The position numbers and the translations under genes are program-made. Shown here in pieces: positions 31,068 through 42,693 of a DNA stretch of 64,000 nt (within the stretch, counting starts at the first letter, position 1; each line of letters opens with the position of its first letter). The stretch lies in contig NC_087072.1 in the NCBI RefSeq assembly GCF_026151205.1, positions 8,046,084 to 8,110,083 of the forward strand. Direction: 5' to 3'. This DNA is from Bolinopsis microptera (Eukaryota; Ctenophora; Tentaculata; Lobata; Bolinopsidae). Below the pieces are notes generated by a model, which was given only the letters and a program-made list of their open reading frames with translations, searched no databases and was not told where the DNA came from.

Positions 31068-31341
31068 TACCAGCTAATTCACATCTATATTACGATCAGT
31101 AAGGATGATGACAAATCACTCCACACTAGATTATCACGTGACTCAATTCAATACGTTTTTTCAATGTAATGGCTATGAGTATGAAGAACAATTTAAACCC
31201 AAACCCTCTACTCTGATCCTTACTCTAACACAATCCTTAACTCAACCCTAACGAGACATTTCATATGGCTGTGTCACGTGACCATAAAAGTTGTTCGCTG
31301 ATAACTCGTCGGGTAGCATTCTAATCTCATGTCATGAAGGT

Positions 31342-32566
31342 GTCTGGTGCCATGCCAAGCACACCTTTTATCGCATTGAATCACCTCACCGACACTTCTG
31401 ACATCATACTGTTCCTGCAAGGTGAAGCAGCAAAGGGTGCGGCCAGGCTACAAGCTTATGGCAGCCTCACTCTTGAAACTATCGCCTTCAGGAAGGGAAC
31501 TATCAAAAATCATACCACTATCAACAAACAATTCATGGCAGACCTCATTATCCCACCTAGAGCAACAAGAGACCTAACATCACCAACCATGATGCTGGGA
31601 CGGCACTTCACCGTCACAACTCCTGGAGCCGATACCACTGAATATAGAAATTCACTTCAAAACACCATTGACAACATTACCAGTGAAACAATCACCTGCT
31701 ACACTGACGGGTCACTCACAGACTCAGGATGCGGGGCTGGCTATATCATCACAACTGACAACAATAACACCACCCTTGAAGAAAGATCATTCAAGCTCCC
31801 TGATTATTGCACTGTTTACCAAACAGAGCTCACCGCCATCATTGAAGCTTGCAAATATCTCTCTACCTATACCAACACACATATCATCATATGGTCTGAC
31901 AGTCTCTCATCTATACAAGCTATCTCTGCGCTTTCAACGCGGAGTAGAACTACAAGAGACTGTTACGACTCTCTTAATGCACTCGGATCCAACAACACGC
32001 TAGAGATACGATGGATTGCAGCACACATCGGATTGTGGGGGAACGAAAAAGCAGATGAGCTGGCCAAGCTTGGTACAACCAGTGAATCCACTTTAAAGTG
32101 TCCAATTCCACAATCCTACATCAAGCGTCAAATCGACAACAAAGTCAACAGACTGAATCAGGAAACTTGGTTAACTGACGGTCCCAGACACACCAAACTG
32201 ACACTCGGCCACAAGCATGCCAAAATCATCAAAAACCTCAACACTACACTCAGCAAAAACAGACAAGATTACAGAACTGCAGTTCACCTCATCACGGGTC
32301 ACTGCGGCTTAAACAAACACCTTCACACCATTTGCAAATCAAACACCAGTGCTTGTCCTATGTGCGGCGACGGAGAGGAAACTGTCTCACACTTCCTTGG
32401 ACAGTGTCCAGCTATTGCCCAAATTAGAGGTCAATATTTCCAGGACTACTACCTCTCTGTCAATGACATATTCGACAACCAACACATCACCACAATTGTC
32501 AATTTCGCAAACCGCACCAAACGCTTAATTGTGCCGGAAGAGCTGGATCAGACCGGGGTGACTTAA
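31342..32566 (+). pseudogene. LINE ORF2 C-terminal fragment: RNase H domain and CCHC-like knuckle
   Basis: The frame runs about 408 codons without a stop. The RNase H active-site pattern is visible: D in CYTDGSLT, E in VYQTELTAI, D in IIWSDSLSS and a later D in NEKADELAK. Near the end a C-P-x-C-x-E-x-V-x-H-x4-C cluster (CPMCGDGEETVSHFLGQC) resembles the terminal zinc motif of many LINE ORF2 proteins. The reverse transcriptase and endonuclease are missing because of 5' truncation. The apparent ATG at 31334 belongs to the target duplication, so this is not an independent gene. Confidence 0.92.
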
Positions 32567-32774
32567 AGTATTATCTCATATGCTGTCTCGTCTCGTTTTA
32601 CTTTTCCAAACCCAGCTGGCATTTAAGCGTATCATTTTGACTCATATATCATCTTACACCATCCTCCACCAATCACTCTGATTTCACCGGCAACCTTCCC
32701 CAAGGTTGCCACACCCCAGAGGTAGGCAGAGCATCTCAATGCTATCCTCTCGTTGGCTATCTTGGCCCAGCCTC

Positions 32775-32804
<30 letters not shown>
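31342..32804 (+). mobile_element. 5'-truncated non-LTR retrotransposon (LINE) with poly(A) and target duplication
   Basis: The insertion ends in a 27-base A tract (about 32779-32805) and is flanked by a perfect 13-bp target site duplication, ATGTCATGAAGGT, at 31329-31341 and 32805-32817. Only the 3' part of the element is present. It carries an RNase H domain and a terminal zinc-knuckle, the layout of Jockey/I-type LINEs. Confidence 0.95.
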
Positions 32805-32805
<1 letters not shown>

Positions 32806-32817
32806 TGTCATGAAGGT

Positions 32818-34118
32818 TCACTCAGTGTTAAAAATAATACGATTGAAGTTGGTTTCAACTGTCAGGGGAACCGGGGACCGGGATGTTTTAAAAAATCTCA
32901 AAGTTTACTGGGCAGCGCTCAGCCTGTCATTCGCCGTTCGGCCGAATCTTTATGTTTATGTTTATGTTTATGAACATCAGGATTCAGGCTCATGGTAGTC
33001 GGGTACCCAGGTAACTCAGACTCAGAGTGTTTAGTGAATCAGCACGCTCGGAGGAGAGCGCATAGTAGTAGTATAGAGCGCAGAGTAGTAGTAAAGGGCA
33101 ACATACTTGATATTATATGAGTAAAACTTTCATTGTAAAACTTTCAGAGTAAAACTTTCATTGTTTTTATCAAATATAAGTGATATAGACGTGTTATAAC
33201 TCCTTAATTTCGATGCTTCATGCGGTTTTACATTGAATAAGCACAGGTGGAACTGTTAAGTGCCATAAATAAAAGAGTTGACGACATAAAATTTTCATTG
33301 TTATTATCGAGCTGAGATGACAAAGAGTGAATTTCATAATTCCGACGCTTCATGCGGTTTGACGTAGGCATTAGATCAAATTTACTGTTTCTCGATAATT
33401 TGTTTAAAACGTAGCTTATTCAATATTCACGCCCAGTGTTACGTGTGTCAGATAACGGTTCACCAGGTTCTCCACCTCCGCCCGATCCAAACCATATCAA
33501 AATAGCAACACAACTACTATTTTACTTTAACTTAGTTAAGCACTTAATCTCCCCACTTCGTTTTAGTTTTCAAAATTGTTGAATGAGGGAAAGTTATGCT
33601 ATTTCCCCCGTTTGATATACCCGGTTATTTTTGTATACGCCACACGAGGCAAAACATTCCACGAACTATATTATCTTTAATGTTTTATATCACGTTAACT
33701 ACTCTCTCGCAGTTTATTATTTAGCTTTCAAGCATTATATTATTTTTTTTTCTATATTCTTTCAGACTTTTACTTAAGTCTAGTTATACATTACTTTATC
33801 ATATTTTATCGAACTAAGGTGTAGTATTGCCAGATCCCAGTTCATTTTGTAACGGAGTTTTATATTAACAGGAAACGATGTAACAGGGTCGATATATTTT
33901 AATGTTGCCATGGGGTGGCAAGTCCCCATACATCATTGCTATTGTTGACATTTTGATTCGAACGAGTTTCGGACCGACTTATTTCGACTTCTAAATGTCG
34001 ATTAGTTCCGAAACTGATTTATTCCTGCATTTCATTGACTCTTACTGACTCTGATCTAACTATGAACACAATATAGCTCAGTATATTAAAGGTTTTAGCC
34101 GTGACCTTCATCTTCAGG
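32818..34118. other. Noncoding; short repeats upstream of the PAN gene
   Basis: A TTTATG microsatellite lies at about 32949-32970. About 33205-33410 carries two copies of a CTTCATGCGGTTT-containing repeat. No gene seen. The last few hundred bases should contain the PAN gene promoter. Confidence 0.5.
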
Positions 34119-36680
34119 ATGACTAAACTAGCACTCGTGTTATTTCTGACCATTCTTGTGGCGACTGTTGGAGGAAAAAAGGGAGGAGGGAAGGCGAAAG
34201 GACCGAAAGTATGCAATGAAAAGGATAAAACTGCCTTCAGAGCATGTCTTAAAAAAGGTAAAAATTTAAATATAAATTATTTCTAGCATATTTCACACAC
34301 CAAAATTAATTCATTGATTATACCTTAATGAAGATTCGATCAACATATTTAATATATTTAGTGAAATAATATATTAGTGAAATGTTTGACTAAAATTGTA
34401 GTTAACTAAAAATCTAGTTAACTACAAATTTTGATGGACACAAATTTGTAATATTTATTACACATTTCACTGTACAGTATAATACAACTAAGAAAAAGAT
34501 TGAACGGGAATCAATTTCTTATTCACTGCCACCACGAAAATTAGTTTGGTTTTTGGAAAGATTATAAAATAAATGTAATGATCATATTAGTTCAGAATCA
34601 GAAATTTCAGGATAACATTTTTACAGGATTCGAGTCAAGTATAGATAAATGTGACAGTGAAGATGCCAAGAAACCGCTGAAAGCTAAAGAAGTCAAAAAG
34701 TGCACTGCATTGGAGAAGAAGTTAGTTAACTGCGGTTTCGACTGCACAGAAAAGGCACCAATGACACCAGAAGAAGTCCTTGCCACGTGTGGCCACGAAG
34801 ACAAAAACTTCCCAGGAGCGGAAATGTTTTCGAAGATATACGTCTTGAAAGAGGACTGCGTGAGGGACTGTCAGCTATCGGAGTCGTGCAAGGCTATCTC
34901 CTACAGACTCTCAGATAAAAGATGTTACTTCAAGTCTAGCGAGGGAGGGAGTGTAGGACCCACCGTGGAGGCAGGATGGATTAGTTCTAACATGGAATGT
35001 GATAGATCCGACGTAGATCAGCGCTGTCAAAGGTCCGGTTTCTATTACTACGGAGCAGACACAAGAAGCCTCAAATCTGAAAGTCTAAGTCACTGTGCCC
35101 TTCTCTGCAGAGACACGGAGAACTGCAAAGCAATATCTTACAGGGAGACGGACGGACTTTGCCATCTGAAGAACAGGCGAGGAGGGAGCCATGGACCAGT
35201 TGCAGCTGCTCAAAATATAGCCATGAACTTGGAATGCGACAAGAGTCGAATAACTAATTTCGACTGCATGAGAGAAGGAATAGCTTTCTCGGGAGCTGAC
35301 CTAAGGAACGTGGTGGTTGCTCGGGCTGAGGAGTGCATCCAACACTGCAAAGATACAGAGGCTTGTAAGTCCATCACCTTCAGAGGCTCTGACCACCAGT
35401 GCTACCTCAAATCAAAGTACGGTGGAAACTACCCCACATTTTCACCCGGACACAAAAGCATGGACCTGGACTGTGACAATAATGAAGTGAACCTTAACTG
35501 CATGAGGAAAGGATTCAATTTCCCGGGAGCCCATATGGGAAATCTGATAGTCACTGACGATAAGGAATGCGTGAAACGTTGCAAAGATACAGAGGGTTGC
35601 AAAGCCGTCACGTTCAGAACTGCGGACAACAGATGTTATCTGCGGAACAAAGCCGGGGGTGACACAGGACCTAATGCAGCAGCTGGACACAACAGCATGA
35701 ACTTGCAGTGCGACAACAGCGCCGTCAAGAACCTTGGCTGCATCAGAGATGACACTAATTTCCCAGGAGCTGATCTCAGGAACTTCGTCGTGGAGGACAA
35801 GGAGGAATGTGTCAGACATTGCAGGGATACAGAGCTCTGCAAAGCAGTGGTCTTCACAGTCTTATCTGACCAACTCAGATGTTACCTGAAGAACCGACGT
35901 GGTGGAGCGAATGTCCCGGTAGTGGCGGCGGCTGGGGTTCAGAGCATGAACATGGAGTGTGACAACAGCAAAATCGACAACCTAAACTGCCTCCGAGATG
36001 GAATCAACTTCAGTGGAGGTGACATTGGGAACACCATAGTGATAGGGGTTCCTGCGTGCGTGAAACTCTGCAAGGACACCGAGGGTTGCCAGGGTTTCTC
36101 CTTCAGGGTATCTGACAAACGATGCTACGCCAAGAACCGCCGAGGAGGATCCTCCGGACCCAATGTTGATATTGGGTACAACAGTTTAAACATGGAATGT
36201 GACAACACACCAGTCACCGAGACTATGAAGTGTCTAAGGAAAAGGATAAATTTCGCTGGTAGTGACCTGAGGAACCTGGTGGTGGCGGACGTTGAAGAGT
36301 GCGTGAAGCACTGCAGAGACACGGAGAACTGCCAGGCTCTCACCTTCCAAGAGGCCACCCACCGCTGCTACCTGAAGAATAAACGAGGGGGAGTTTCAGG
36401 ACCAACAGTAGCTCCTGGATACCATAGTCTGAACATGGAATGTGACAACAGTGAACCTTCACAACTCCAGTGCGGACTGATGCAGGAGAAGTTCCCTGGA
36501 TACACGATCAAAAGTCTCACTGTGGCTCACTTTGAGGAGTGTTTGAGACGTTGCAGGGATACGGAGGGGTGTCAGGCAGTGTCCTTCGGGGAGACAGATA
36601 ACGTGTGTGAGCTGAAGAACAGGACCTTCGAGTGGTGGACCATCAAGAGCCATTATAAGAGCGTCAACATGGATTGTTAG
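34119..36680 (+). CDS. Secreted protein with eight PAN/apple-type domains
   Basis: Exon 1 is 34119-34257 and exon 2 is 34627-36680, joined in frame (AAG/GTAAAA ... TTACAG/GA); 730 residues. Exon 1 encodes a signal peptide (TKLALVLFLTILVATVGG) and a Lys/Gly-rich linker. Exon 2 begins with a short Cys-rich segment, then eight repeats of about 70-75 residues. Each has the PAN pattern: C-x5-F-x-G-A/G near the start, EC-x3-C-x-D-T-E-x-C, a C-Y-x-K/R-N basic loop, and a closing M-x-C-D. PAN modules bind proteins or sugars, so an extracellular matrix, mucus or adhesion role is likely (inference). The last repeat is the most divergent in its C-terminal half. No transmembrane segment is seen. Confidence 0.88.
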
Positions 36681-37504
36681 GTATTCGGACAGACAATCAT
36701 AGGTCGCATGAAAGACGAACGGTGATCCAAATGTGTACCCCTAAAGATACCTCAGGGTATATTTGGGTACCGGTAGGGTTCCCTTAGGTTCCCTTAGGTT
36801 CCCTTTAAGGGTACTATATAGGTGTGATAACATCGGTTTTCTTTTAGACGACCTAATCGTATCAGCAGTGCCTGACTATTGATTTAAATAGACAGAGCAA
36901 TTATATTGAAGCATCCATTATTAAGATAGGTTTCTGGTTTACAACGTTAAATTTCTCTTGTAGGTAATTTTCTTAAAACACATTTTAAAGCATGATATTA
37001 AATGGTCAGGTACTAGATATGTTATGAATAAGATTGTTAAAACAGATATTGGATTTTCAGGTTCAAGTTTAATAATTCTATCGACATGTTCCGACAGCTT
37101 TTTTCAGTTCAGGACTACTTTACGGTTCTAGTAACAAACTTCCCTGCCAATACACAAACTGGTACTGGCAGAGAAGAACTGAGGATAACTTGAGTTACTC
37201 GCCTCGTGAGGTAGCCCTTAACTTGATATTGCTGCAGTTTGGGAGTCGGTGCACTATTGTCAGCAGTATAGTTACAAGGTTGTGAAGGATCGGTGCACTG
37301 ACACCCACTCGTTAGCAATATAGTATCCAGCCTTTGCAATTGTGAGGGAAGGCCAAACAGGCCTGATAAAGTGGACAGTGAAATACTTTTACTGATATAT
37401 CGTCAGCAATTTCAATTTCACAATAAATCATGCAAATTATTGAAACCTGTGTCATAACTTGTTATAAAAACCGTAAATAATATTGTTGCATCGGCAGAAG
37501 TTAC
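36681..37504. other. 3' flank of the PAN gene, no gene seen
   Basis: Contains three tandem copies of GTTCCCTTAG near 36777-36805 and no recognisable coding exon. Confidence 0.5.
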
Positions 37505-37600
37505 GCTGTGACTAGGGGTAGTGACCAGAACAGTAGAAATAATAGTAATCTAACTTTTAAACGAGTCTGTCAGTTTCCAGATCTACTCGTCGGAGAAGTA
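37505..37600 (+). repeat. Copy of the 3' end region of the 38585 gene
   Basis: Resembles 38490-38590 (GTGACTAG..., then TCTACTCGTCGGAGAAGT), the region just past the stop codon of the unrecognised gene. It may be a fragment of a duplicated gene or a shared 3' repeat. Confidence 0.55.
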
Positions 37601-37635
37601 GTCATCATCAAAGTGGAAGAAGTCTTGAAGGGGCT

Positions 37636-37705
37636 AGGTGGCCTAGTGGTTAGAGCATCCGCCTTCTGCGCAGAAGGTTCAGGGTTCGAATCCCAGTGTC
37701 ACCTA
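37636..37705 (+). repeat. tRNA-like head of a probable SINE
   Basis: It has a perfect pol III A box (TGGCCTAGTGG, 37639-37649) and B box (GGTTCGAATCC, 37683-37693). A seven-pair acceptor stem forms between AGGTGGC and GTCACCT. The anticodon stem CCTTC/GAAGG closes a six-base loop, so it is unlikely to be a working tRNA. The sequence after it, to about 37930, would be the SINE body; its end and target duplications were not found. Confidence 0.65.
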
Positions 37706-38584
37706 GTCTAGGGAGTAACTAAGGATCCATTGGATCTATGCGATCTCCTCGGTCGACTCAGCCGAATGATAGGAAAATTAATTGAGGGTTAAATCAGGAG
37801 GGGTACCTGTTAAAAAGTTCAAGAAACTTCCTAGGATACCCCTTCAGTACATACTGTAAACATAGTACTATTAAGTCGGAGTCGGGGTATGAAAAATAAT
37901 GCAATGTCTCAATGAGGCATACCACTCTGTAATAGGTGGTGAGTTTTTATTTAAACTCTACCCTAGCTTTAAGCTTGCCCATTTCTAAGTCGGTTAAATT
38001 TCATCCATAGATCACATCACCAAGGAATCGTCACTGATTGGGTGAAATGATCGGATCTCTCTGGGTACCAAATTAGTGTGGTTCGTGTGGGTCCGCCACT
38101 GAAATTGTGTCATATTCTATATGTTTCTCTGCGCGTATGGATCGGAGATCTAAGAAAAGCCAAATTTTCGGTAAACAAATACAGAAGAATTTATAGTACA
38201 ATTAACCACTAACATAAGAAGATATTAGATAACACATACAATGAAAACATCCTAAACTACATAGTAAACACGATAAGATAACAATGTTTCCCCTTCTCCC
38301 CACTACCTCCGTTCTTACCTGAGGACCCCAGGCTATTATGTTCATTAACATAATAATGACGTTCATTAACGAATAAAGATTTGGCGGAATGACAGGCTGA
38401 GCGCGGCCCAGTAACCTCCGTTCTAGTTCTACCAGACTTGTTGTCCAGTTCTCATCCAATGACCATGTGTACACCTGTCTCTCTGTTTCAGTAGTGACTA
38501 GTGATCAGGACAGTAGAGGTGAGAGATAAAATAATAAAAATCAAACTTTGATCTACTCGTCCGAGAAGTCTACTCGTCGGGGTA

Positions 38585-39538
38585 CTAGTAGTAGTTACTA
38601 GTGTAGTGGTCAGCATAATCGTCGCATTCCGCCCAATATGCTTCGGCTCTGTTCAAGTCGTCATCGAAGTTTCTATAATAGTTAGACTTAGGCTTCCAGT
38701 CGGAGTGGGAGTAGGACGTGAAGTCGAAAAGATCAAATCTTGTGACCTGGTCCAAATTTTGACAATAGAGGTTGGAATCATCTTTTATGGCTTTTTGGAT
38801 CGTTTTGTAGGCTTTCTCCGGTTCACAATATAACGGAATCTTTGATATTGTGGTGCCCAATTTGGCCCATGCTACGATAAATGGGCTACATTTGAAGAAT
38901 TCATCAGAATATGTGATGGTTGGAATTTTGTCTGGAAAAACTGAAACCACAAAGAAAGATGTTTTATCACCATATCCACCTTTCATCGTATATTTGTGTG
39001 AGAAACTGATACATATTTCATCCGTTTGACAATATTTTCTCTTCTGAACATTATTTAGGGTGAGTGATAGTTGAGTACCATCGCTATAGAAAATCGACAT
39101 GGGTATGTAACTCAAATTGGTAATCGTCAAGTTCCTTAAAACTGTTTCAACATGATTAGCACGGTATTTGGCGACGGATTGCTCAAGTCCCATCAGATTT
39201 ATGTCAAAAGCCTGCTTCAAAAAATCAGGAACAAATGATACATCTTCAGGTTCATTGGCATGCATCCAAGACAGAAGACACTCTATGACACAGAATTGGT
39301 CTGATGCATCTGTAAGTAGCCATGGGAGGAAGCGGATGTCATCTTTATCCAGCATCTTCCAGCACGAAAAGAGTGTGCTTTTTTCTTTCATTTGCCGTAG
39401 GGAATCCACAAGTTCGTCCTTCCTACAAATTGCTGCTTTAAACCCCTGAATAGATTTAACATCCTCAGATGAAACACCAGCAGGGGTTGTGTATCTACCA
39501 ACATAATTTCCTTCTTGTTCATGGTCTTCCGCTGACAT
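38585..39538 (-). CDS. Unrecognised protein, 317 aa
   Basis: An intact single-exon frame. Upstream, TTTTAG lies nine bases before the ATG, so a noncoding or short coding first exon is likely. The N-terminus is acidic, the centre looks like a mixed alpha/beta globular domain, and the C-terminus is rich in Asp and Tyr (DDYADHYTSNYY). No signal peptide or membrane span is seen. No family was recognised. Codon use and the long frame argue for a real gene. Confidence 0.6.
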   Translation of the reverse strand: MSAEDHEQEGNYVGRYTTPAGVSSEDVKSIQGFKAAICRKDELVDSLRQMKEKSTLFSCWKMLDKDDIRFLPWLLTDASDQFCVIECLLSWMHANEPEDVSFVPDFLKQAFDINLMGLEQSVAKYRANHVETVLRNLTITNLSYIPMSIFYSDGTQLSLTLNNVQKRKYCQTDEICISFSHKYTMKGGYGDKTSFFVVSVFPDKIPTITYSDEFFKCSPFIVAWAKLGTTISKIPLYCEPEKAYKTIQKAIKDDSNLYCQNLDQVTRFDLFDFTSYSHSDWKPKSNYYRNFDDDLNRAEAYWAECDDYADHYTSNYY

Positions 39539-40055
39539 TGCTATCTAAAATGAAATATTTAAAGATATTCGACATGTTCCTAATAAATTGATAATACAAG
39601 TAGTAAATCTAGAAATTATCACTGCTATTAACTTAGTAAAGCAATTTCAGTTGTCCCCTAGTCTATGACTACAATTTTACCGGGAAAGCAACTCTTCAAG
39701 TCAGAAGTTTTAAAACTTAATTAGGAGAAGTAAATTATACTTCTGAAAATAGAGTTTAGGCATCAGCTAATAAACTAATGGCGAAATCTAGTGACTAAAA
39801 TTAGAAATAACAGTTTTGACGTTCGTGTTGATGAAAATAAAATAAATTATGCCTGACGTATAGTTTGGTTTACTCATGATGCTATGTCAACTGTCGAGGC
39901 AGTCAAATCATTTCTTTCAGCATCACAGCTTATGCTTGAGTATGATGATATTTCACTCTGACAATATTTCACTGTCAATCTTCTACTGATCACGACACTC
40001 ACACTAATGACTGAACACTGACAGTTAAATAAATTAATTACAATGCTGGCAAGCA
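39539..40055. other. No feature seen
   Basis: AT-rich upstream region of the 38585-39538 gene with no other recognisable element. Confidence 0.4.
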
Positions 40056-40465
40056 TTACCGTTGCCATTCACAATACTATTTATCCCCTATACAATTAAA
40101 CCCCTTATTGTTTTTCAGGCATTAAGACTCATCTATAGTTGCCATTATATTCACAATACTATTTACCCCCTATACTATTATACCCCTTTATTGTTTTTCA
40201 GGCATTAAGACTCATCTAAAGTAGTTCAGCAGCTGTATATTTAAGTTCAAAACATTCGAATTCGATGTTAAAGATGACAGGAATAAGAAATAGTTATATG
40301 GAGGTTTTTAAGAAATTTGCGCAAAATACGCGCCAGCATGTTATACGAAATTAGATAAAAAACCCAAAATCGCCATATTCAGGTGCCTTAAAAACCACGT
40401 TAAAAATGAGTTAGAGTTCTGAAATTTTGCAGGGCGTCTAGACGTTGACCAAATCGACTGTAAAA
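40056..40465 (-). mobile_element. Dispersed repeat, inverted relative to 52125-52590
   Basis: Contains two tandem partial copies of the CACAATACTATTTA-CCCC block, then sequence through GTCTAGACGTTGACC. Its reverse complement matches about 52125-52590, and a shorter part matches 26486-26612. No coding capacity. Confidence 0.8.
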
Positions 40466-40697
40466 TGTCCGTCCAAAGAAGGTCCAATAAGGTATACCGT
40501 ATGTATCCGTATAAAGAACAAATGAAACAAAGTTCAATTAATGATGAGTTCAACTTTAAGTTTCATACTACAGTGATTAAAACTACAGCAATCTTCAGGA
40601 AGCTGTAGATCTAAAATATTTCCTCAAAAGTCAGTTCGCTCCGTATATATCCGCCGCAGACTAGTGACTAGAACTTCCTCCGTTAGCACTCTTCCTG

Positions 40698-40768
40698 GTC
40701 TACCTTATTTGGACGGACATTAATTGAACACTGGAGGCCCTAACGTTCATCTTAATGTCCGTTCAAAT
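40698..40768. mobile_element. Solo pogo-like element end
   Basis: The ACCTTATTTGGACGGACATT block and the following 50 bp match the ends of the pogo-like elements at 48455 and 51165. Confidence 0.7.
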
Positions 40769-41205
40769 AAAGGTTAATAGCCGGTCAATAGCCGGTTAAT
40801 AGCTGGTTAAAAGCTGGTTAATAGTCGGTTTATAGCAGGTTAATAGCTGGTTTATAACTGATTTATAGCTGGTTAATAGCCGGTTAATAGCCGGTTAATA
40901 GCCGGTTAATAGCCGGTTAATAGCTGGTTAATAGCCGGTTTTAGCAGGTTAATAGCCGGTTAATAGCCGGTTAATAGCTGGTTAATACTGGTTAATAGCC
41001 GGTTAATAGCTGGTTAATAGCTGGTTTATAGCTGATTTATAGCTGGTTAATAGCCGGTTAATAGCCGGTTAATAGCTGGTTGATAGCCGGTTTATAGCAG
41101 GTTAATAGCCGGTTAATAGCTGGTTTATAGCCAGTTAATAACAGGTTTATAGCCGGTTTACAGCCGGTTAATGGTCTGGTAATAGCCGGTTAATAGCAGG
41201 CTAAA
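40766..41205. repeat. 11-bp minisatellite
   Basis: About 38 imperfect copies of GGTTAATAGCC, with variants in which GCC becomes GCT or TTAA becomes TTTA. It begins immediately after the solo pogo end. Confidence 0.93.
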
Positions 41206-41499
41206 ATCCAGTTAGAGTTCTTAAATCATCACTCATCCTAATTGCTTAATTGCTGCTTAATAAGTTAATAACCAGGTAATAGCCAGTCAATAGTTGATTA
41301 TTAACCAATTATTAGCCAGTTAAATCTCACATTCAGTTGATAAAATTGATGTAAATAGATTAGACGATTAGTAAACTAAAACAATCAAAAATGTCATGTG
41401 AAACTGGTTAAACTTTTATTTGAATTAAATTCAATTTTGATTGTAGTGTATTTTAATGCTTTGTACAAGTAACTAATGCTATATTCAGGAGCCTGAAGT
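41206..41499. other. No feature seen
   Basis: AT-rich tail of the minisatellite region with degenerate GTTAATA units fading out by about 41330. Confidence 0.4.
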
Positions 41500-41543
41500 G
41501 TAATAGGAAAGATTTGAACACTTGTTCAAATCTTTCCTATTAC
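41500..41543. repeat. Perfect 21-bp hairpin
   Basis: GTAATAGGAAAGATTTGAAC extended by A is followed by CT and then its exact reverse complement. Confidence 0.95.
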
Positions 41544-42221
41544 TTTGAAAATTGTATAATTATCACGTGACATCTTATAACCCAGAATTATAAACCTAGC
41601 CCAAACTAATCTTTCAAATCAGAACATCTATTATCTTATTATTAACAAAATCTGTAAACGCCAAATCCAGAATACTCCGTTTCAATTAACTTTATAACCC
41701 AAAGTGTATTAAACCGGGACCATTAATACTGTGCTCTAAAATTTACAGTACATGTACTAACCTTTTTAGTTCATGTACTAACCACTAACTTTAACCGAAA
41801 AGTTATTTAAATTGCCTAAAATCCCAGTTAAATAAATATTAACCTTATAATGGCACAAAGACACACAGGTATGATAAAATCAATTGTCACCTTGCAAAAT
41901 GCAAATAAAAGTCTCAAAATCTTGTAATAACATTTCAATAGAACATACGCCGCAGTAGATTAAAATTCACCCCTATTAAAGATCGATTTTTAAACCGAGA
42001 AAATAGATTTTAAAAATGTTTAAAAATGTTTTGAAACCATATTATCATAATGATACTATAAGTTGGAAAATAACTTAACTAGTTAAACTAAACTAAATGA
42101 AGTATATAAGTTTGAGTAAGGCCGTAAGGGTAATTTTTATTTTAAATTGTCTCTGATAGTGATGCATATATAAATATATAATATGCAAGTTTTTTAGCTG
42201 CAAGGTCAGTCCTTTAATTTG
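41544..42221. other. No feature seen
   Basis: AT-rich sequence without recognisable gene or repeat. Confidence 0.4.
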
Positions 42222-42685
42222 CAGAGTTGAAAAATACGTATTTAACGTATTTTATATAATATCAAAAAAACGTTAAATACGGCGTATTTTATTTTCGCTG
42301 AATAAAATTCGTTAAAATACGTTACAAGTGATTTTGTAGCATTAAGAGCTCCAATGAAATAATAAGTACTATTTCTATTTATACAAGATAAAAGTTTGAT
42401 TAAAACTCGCGTAGCTCTGTAGTTTATCACCTCGCGTATGATTTAAGGGAACTGTGCACGTGCTAAAGCGTACCAAAGCGTGCAAATACGAATCATTACG
42501 AACCGTAATGACGATGTGTCTGAAAAAATTGCGAACGAAATACATAACTTATTAAGTTTTTAAATGCAATTACGAAAAAAATAGGCAAACGTATTTTAAC
42601 GTATTTTTGACGTATTTTATTTCTAAGCAAAAAAACGTTAAATACGGCGTATTTAAAAAATTATCTCACGTATTTTTCAACTCTG
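42222..42685. mobile_element. hAT-type MITE with 8-bp target duplication
   Basis: The 464-bp element has inverted ends CAGAGTTGAAAAATACG / CGTATTTTTCAACTCTG and is flanked by TTAATTTG on both sides. CAGRG-type ends and 8-bp duplications are typical of hAT transposons. Subterminal GTTAAATACGGCGTATTT blocks are repeated on both halves. No transposase. Confidence 0.93.
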
Positions 42686-42693
42686 TTAATTTG

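Noticed and set aside
31334-31342. ATG start of a 410-codon gene
   Set aside because: The ATG lies in the target-site duplication; the rest is a truncated LINE frame.
37636-37705. Functional tRNA gene
   Set aside because: The anticodon loop has six bases and the D arm pairs poorly, although A and B boxes are perfect; a SINE head fits better.
38606-39449. Plus-strand frames over the unknown gene
   Set aside because: Shadows of the longer minus-strand frame at 38585-39538.
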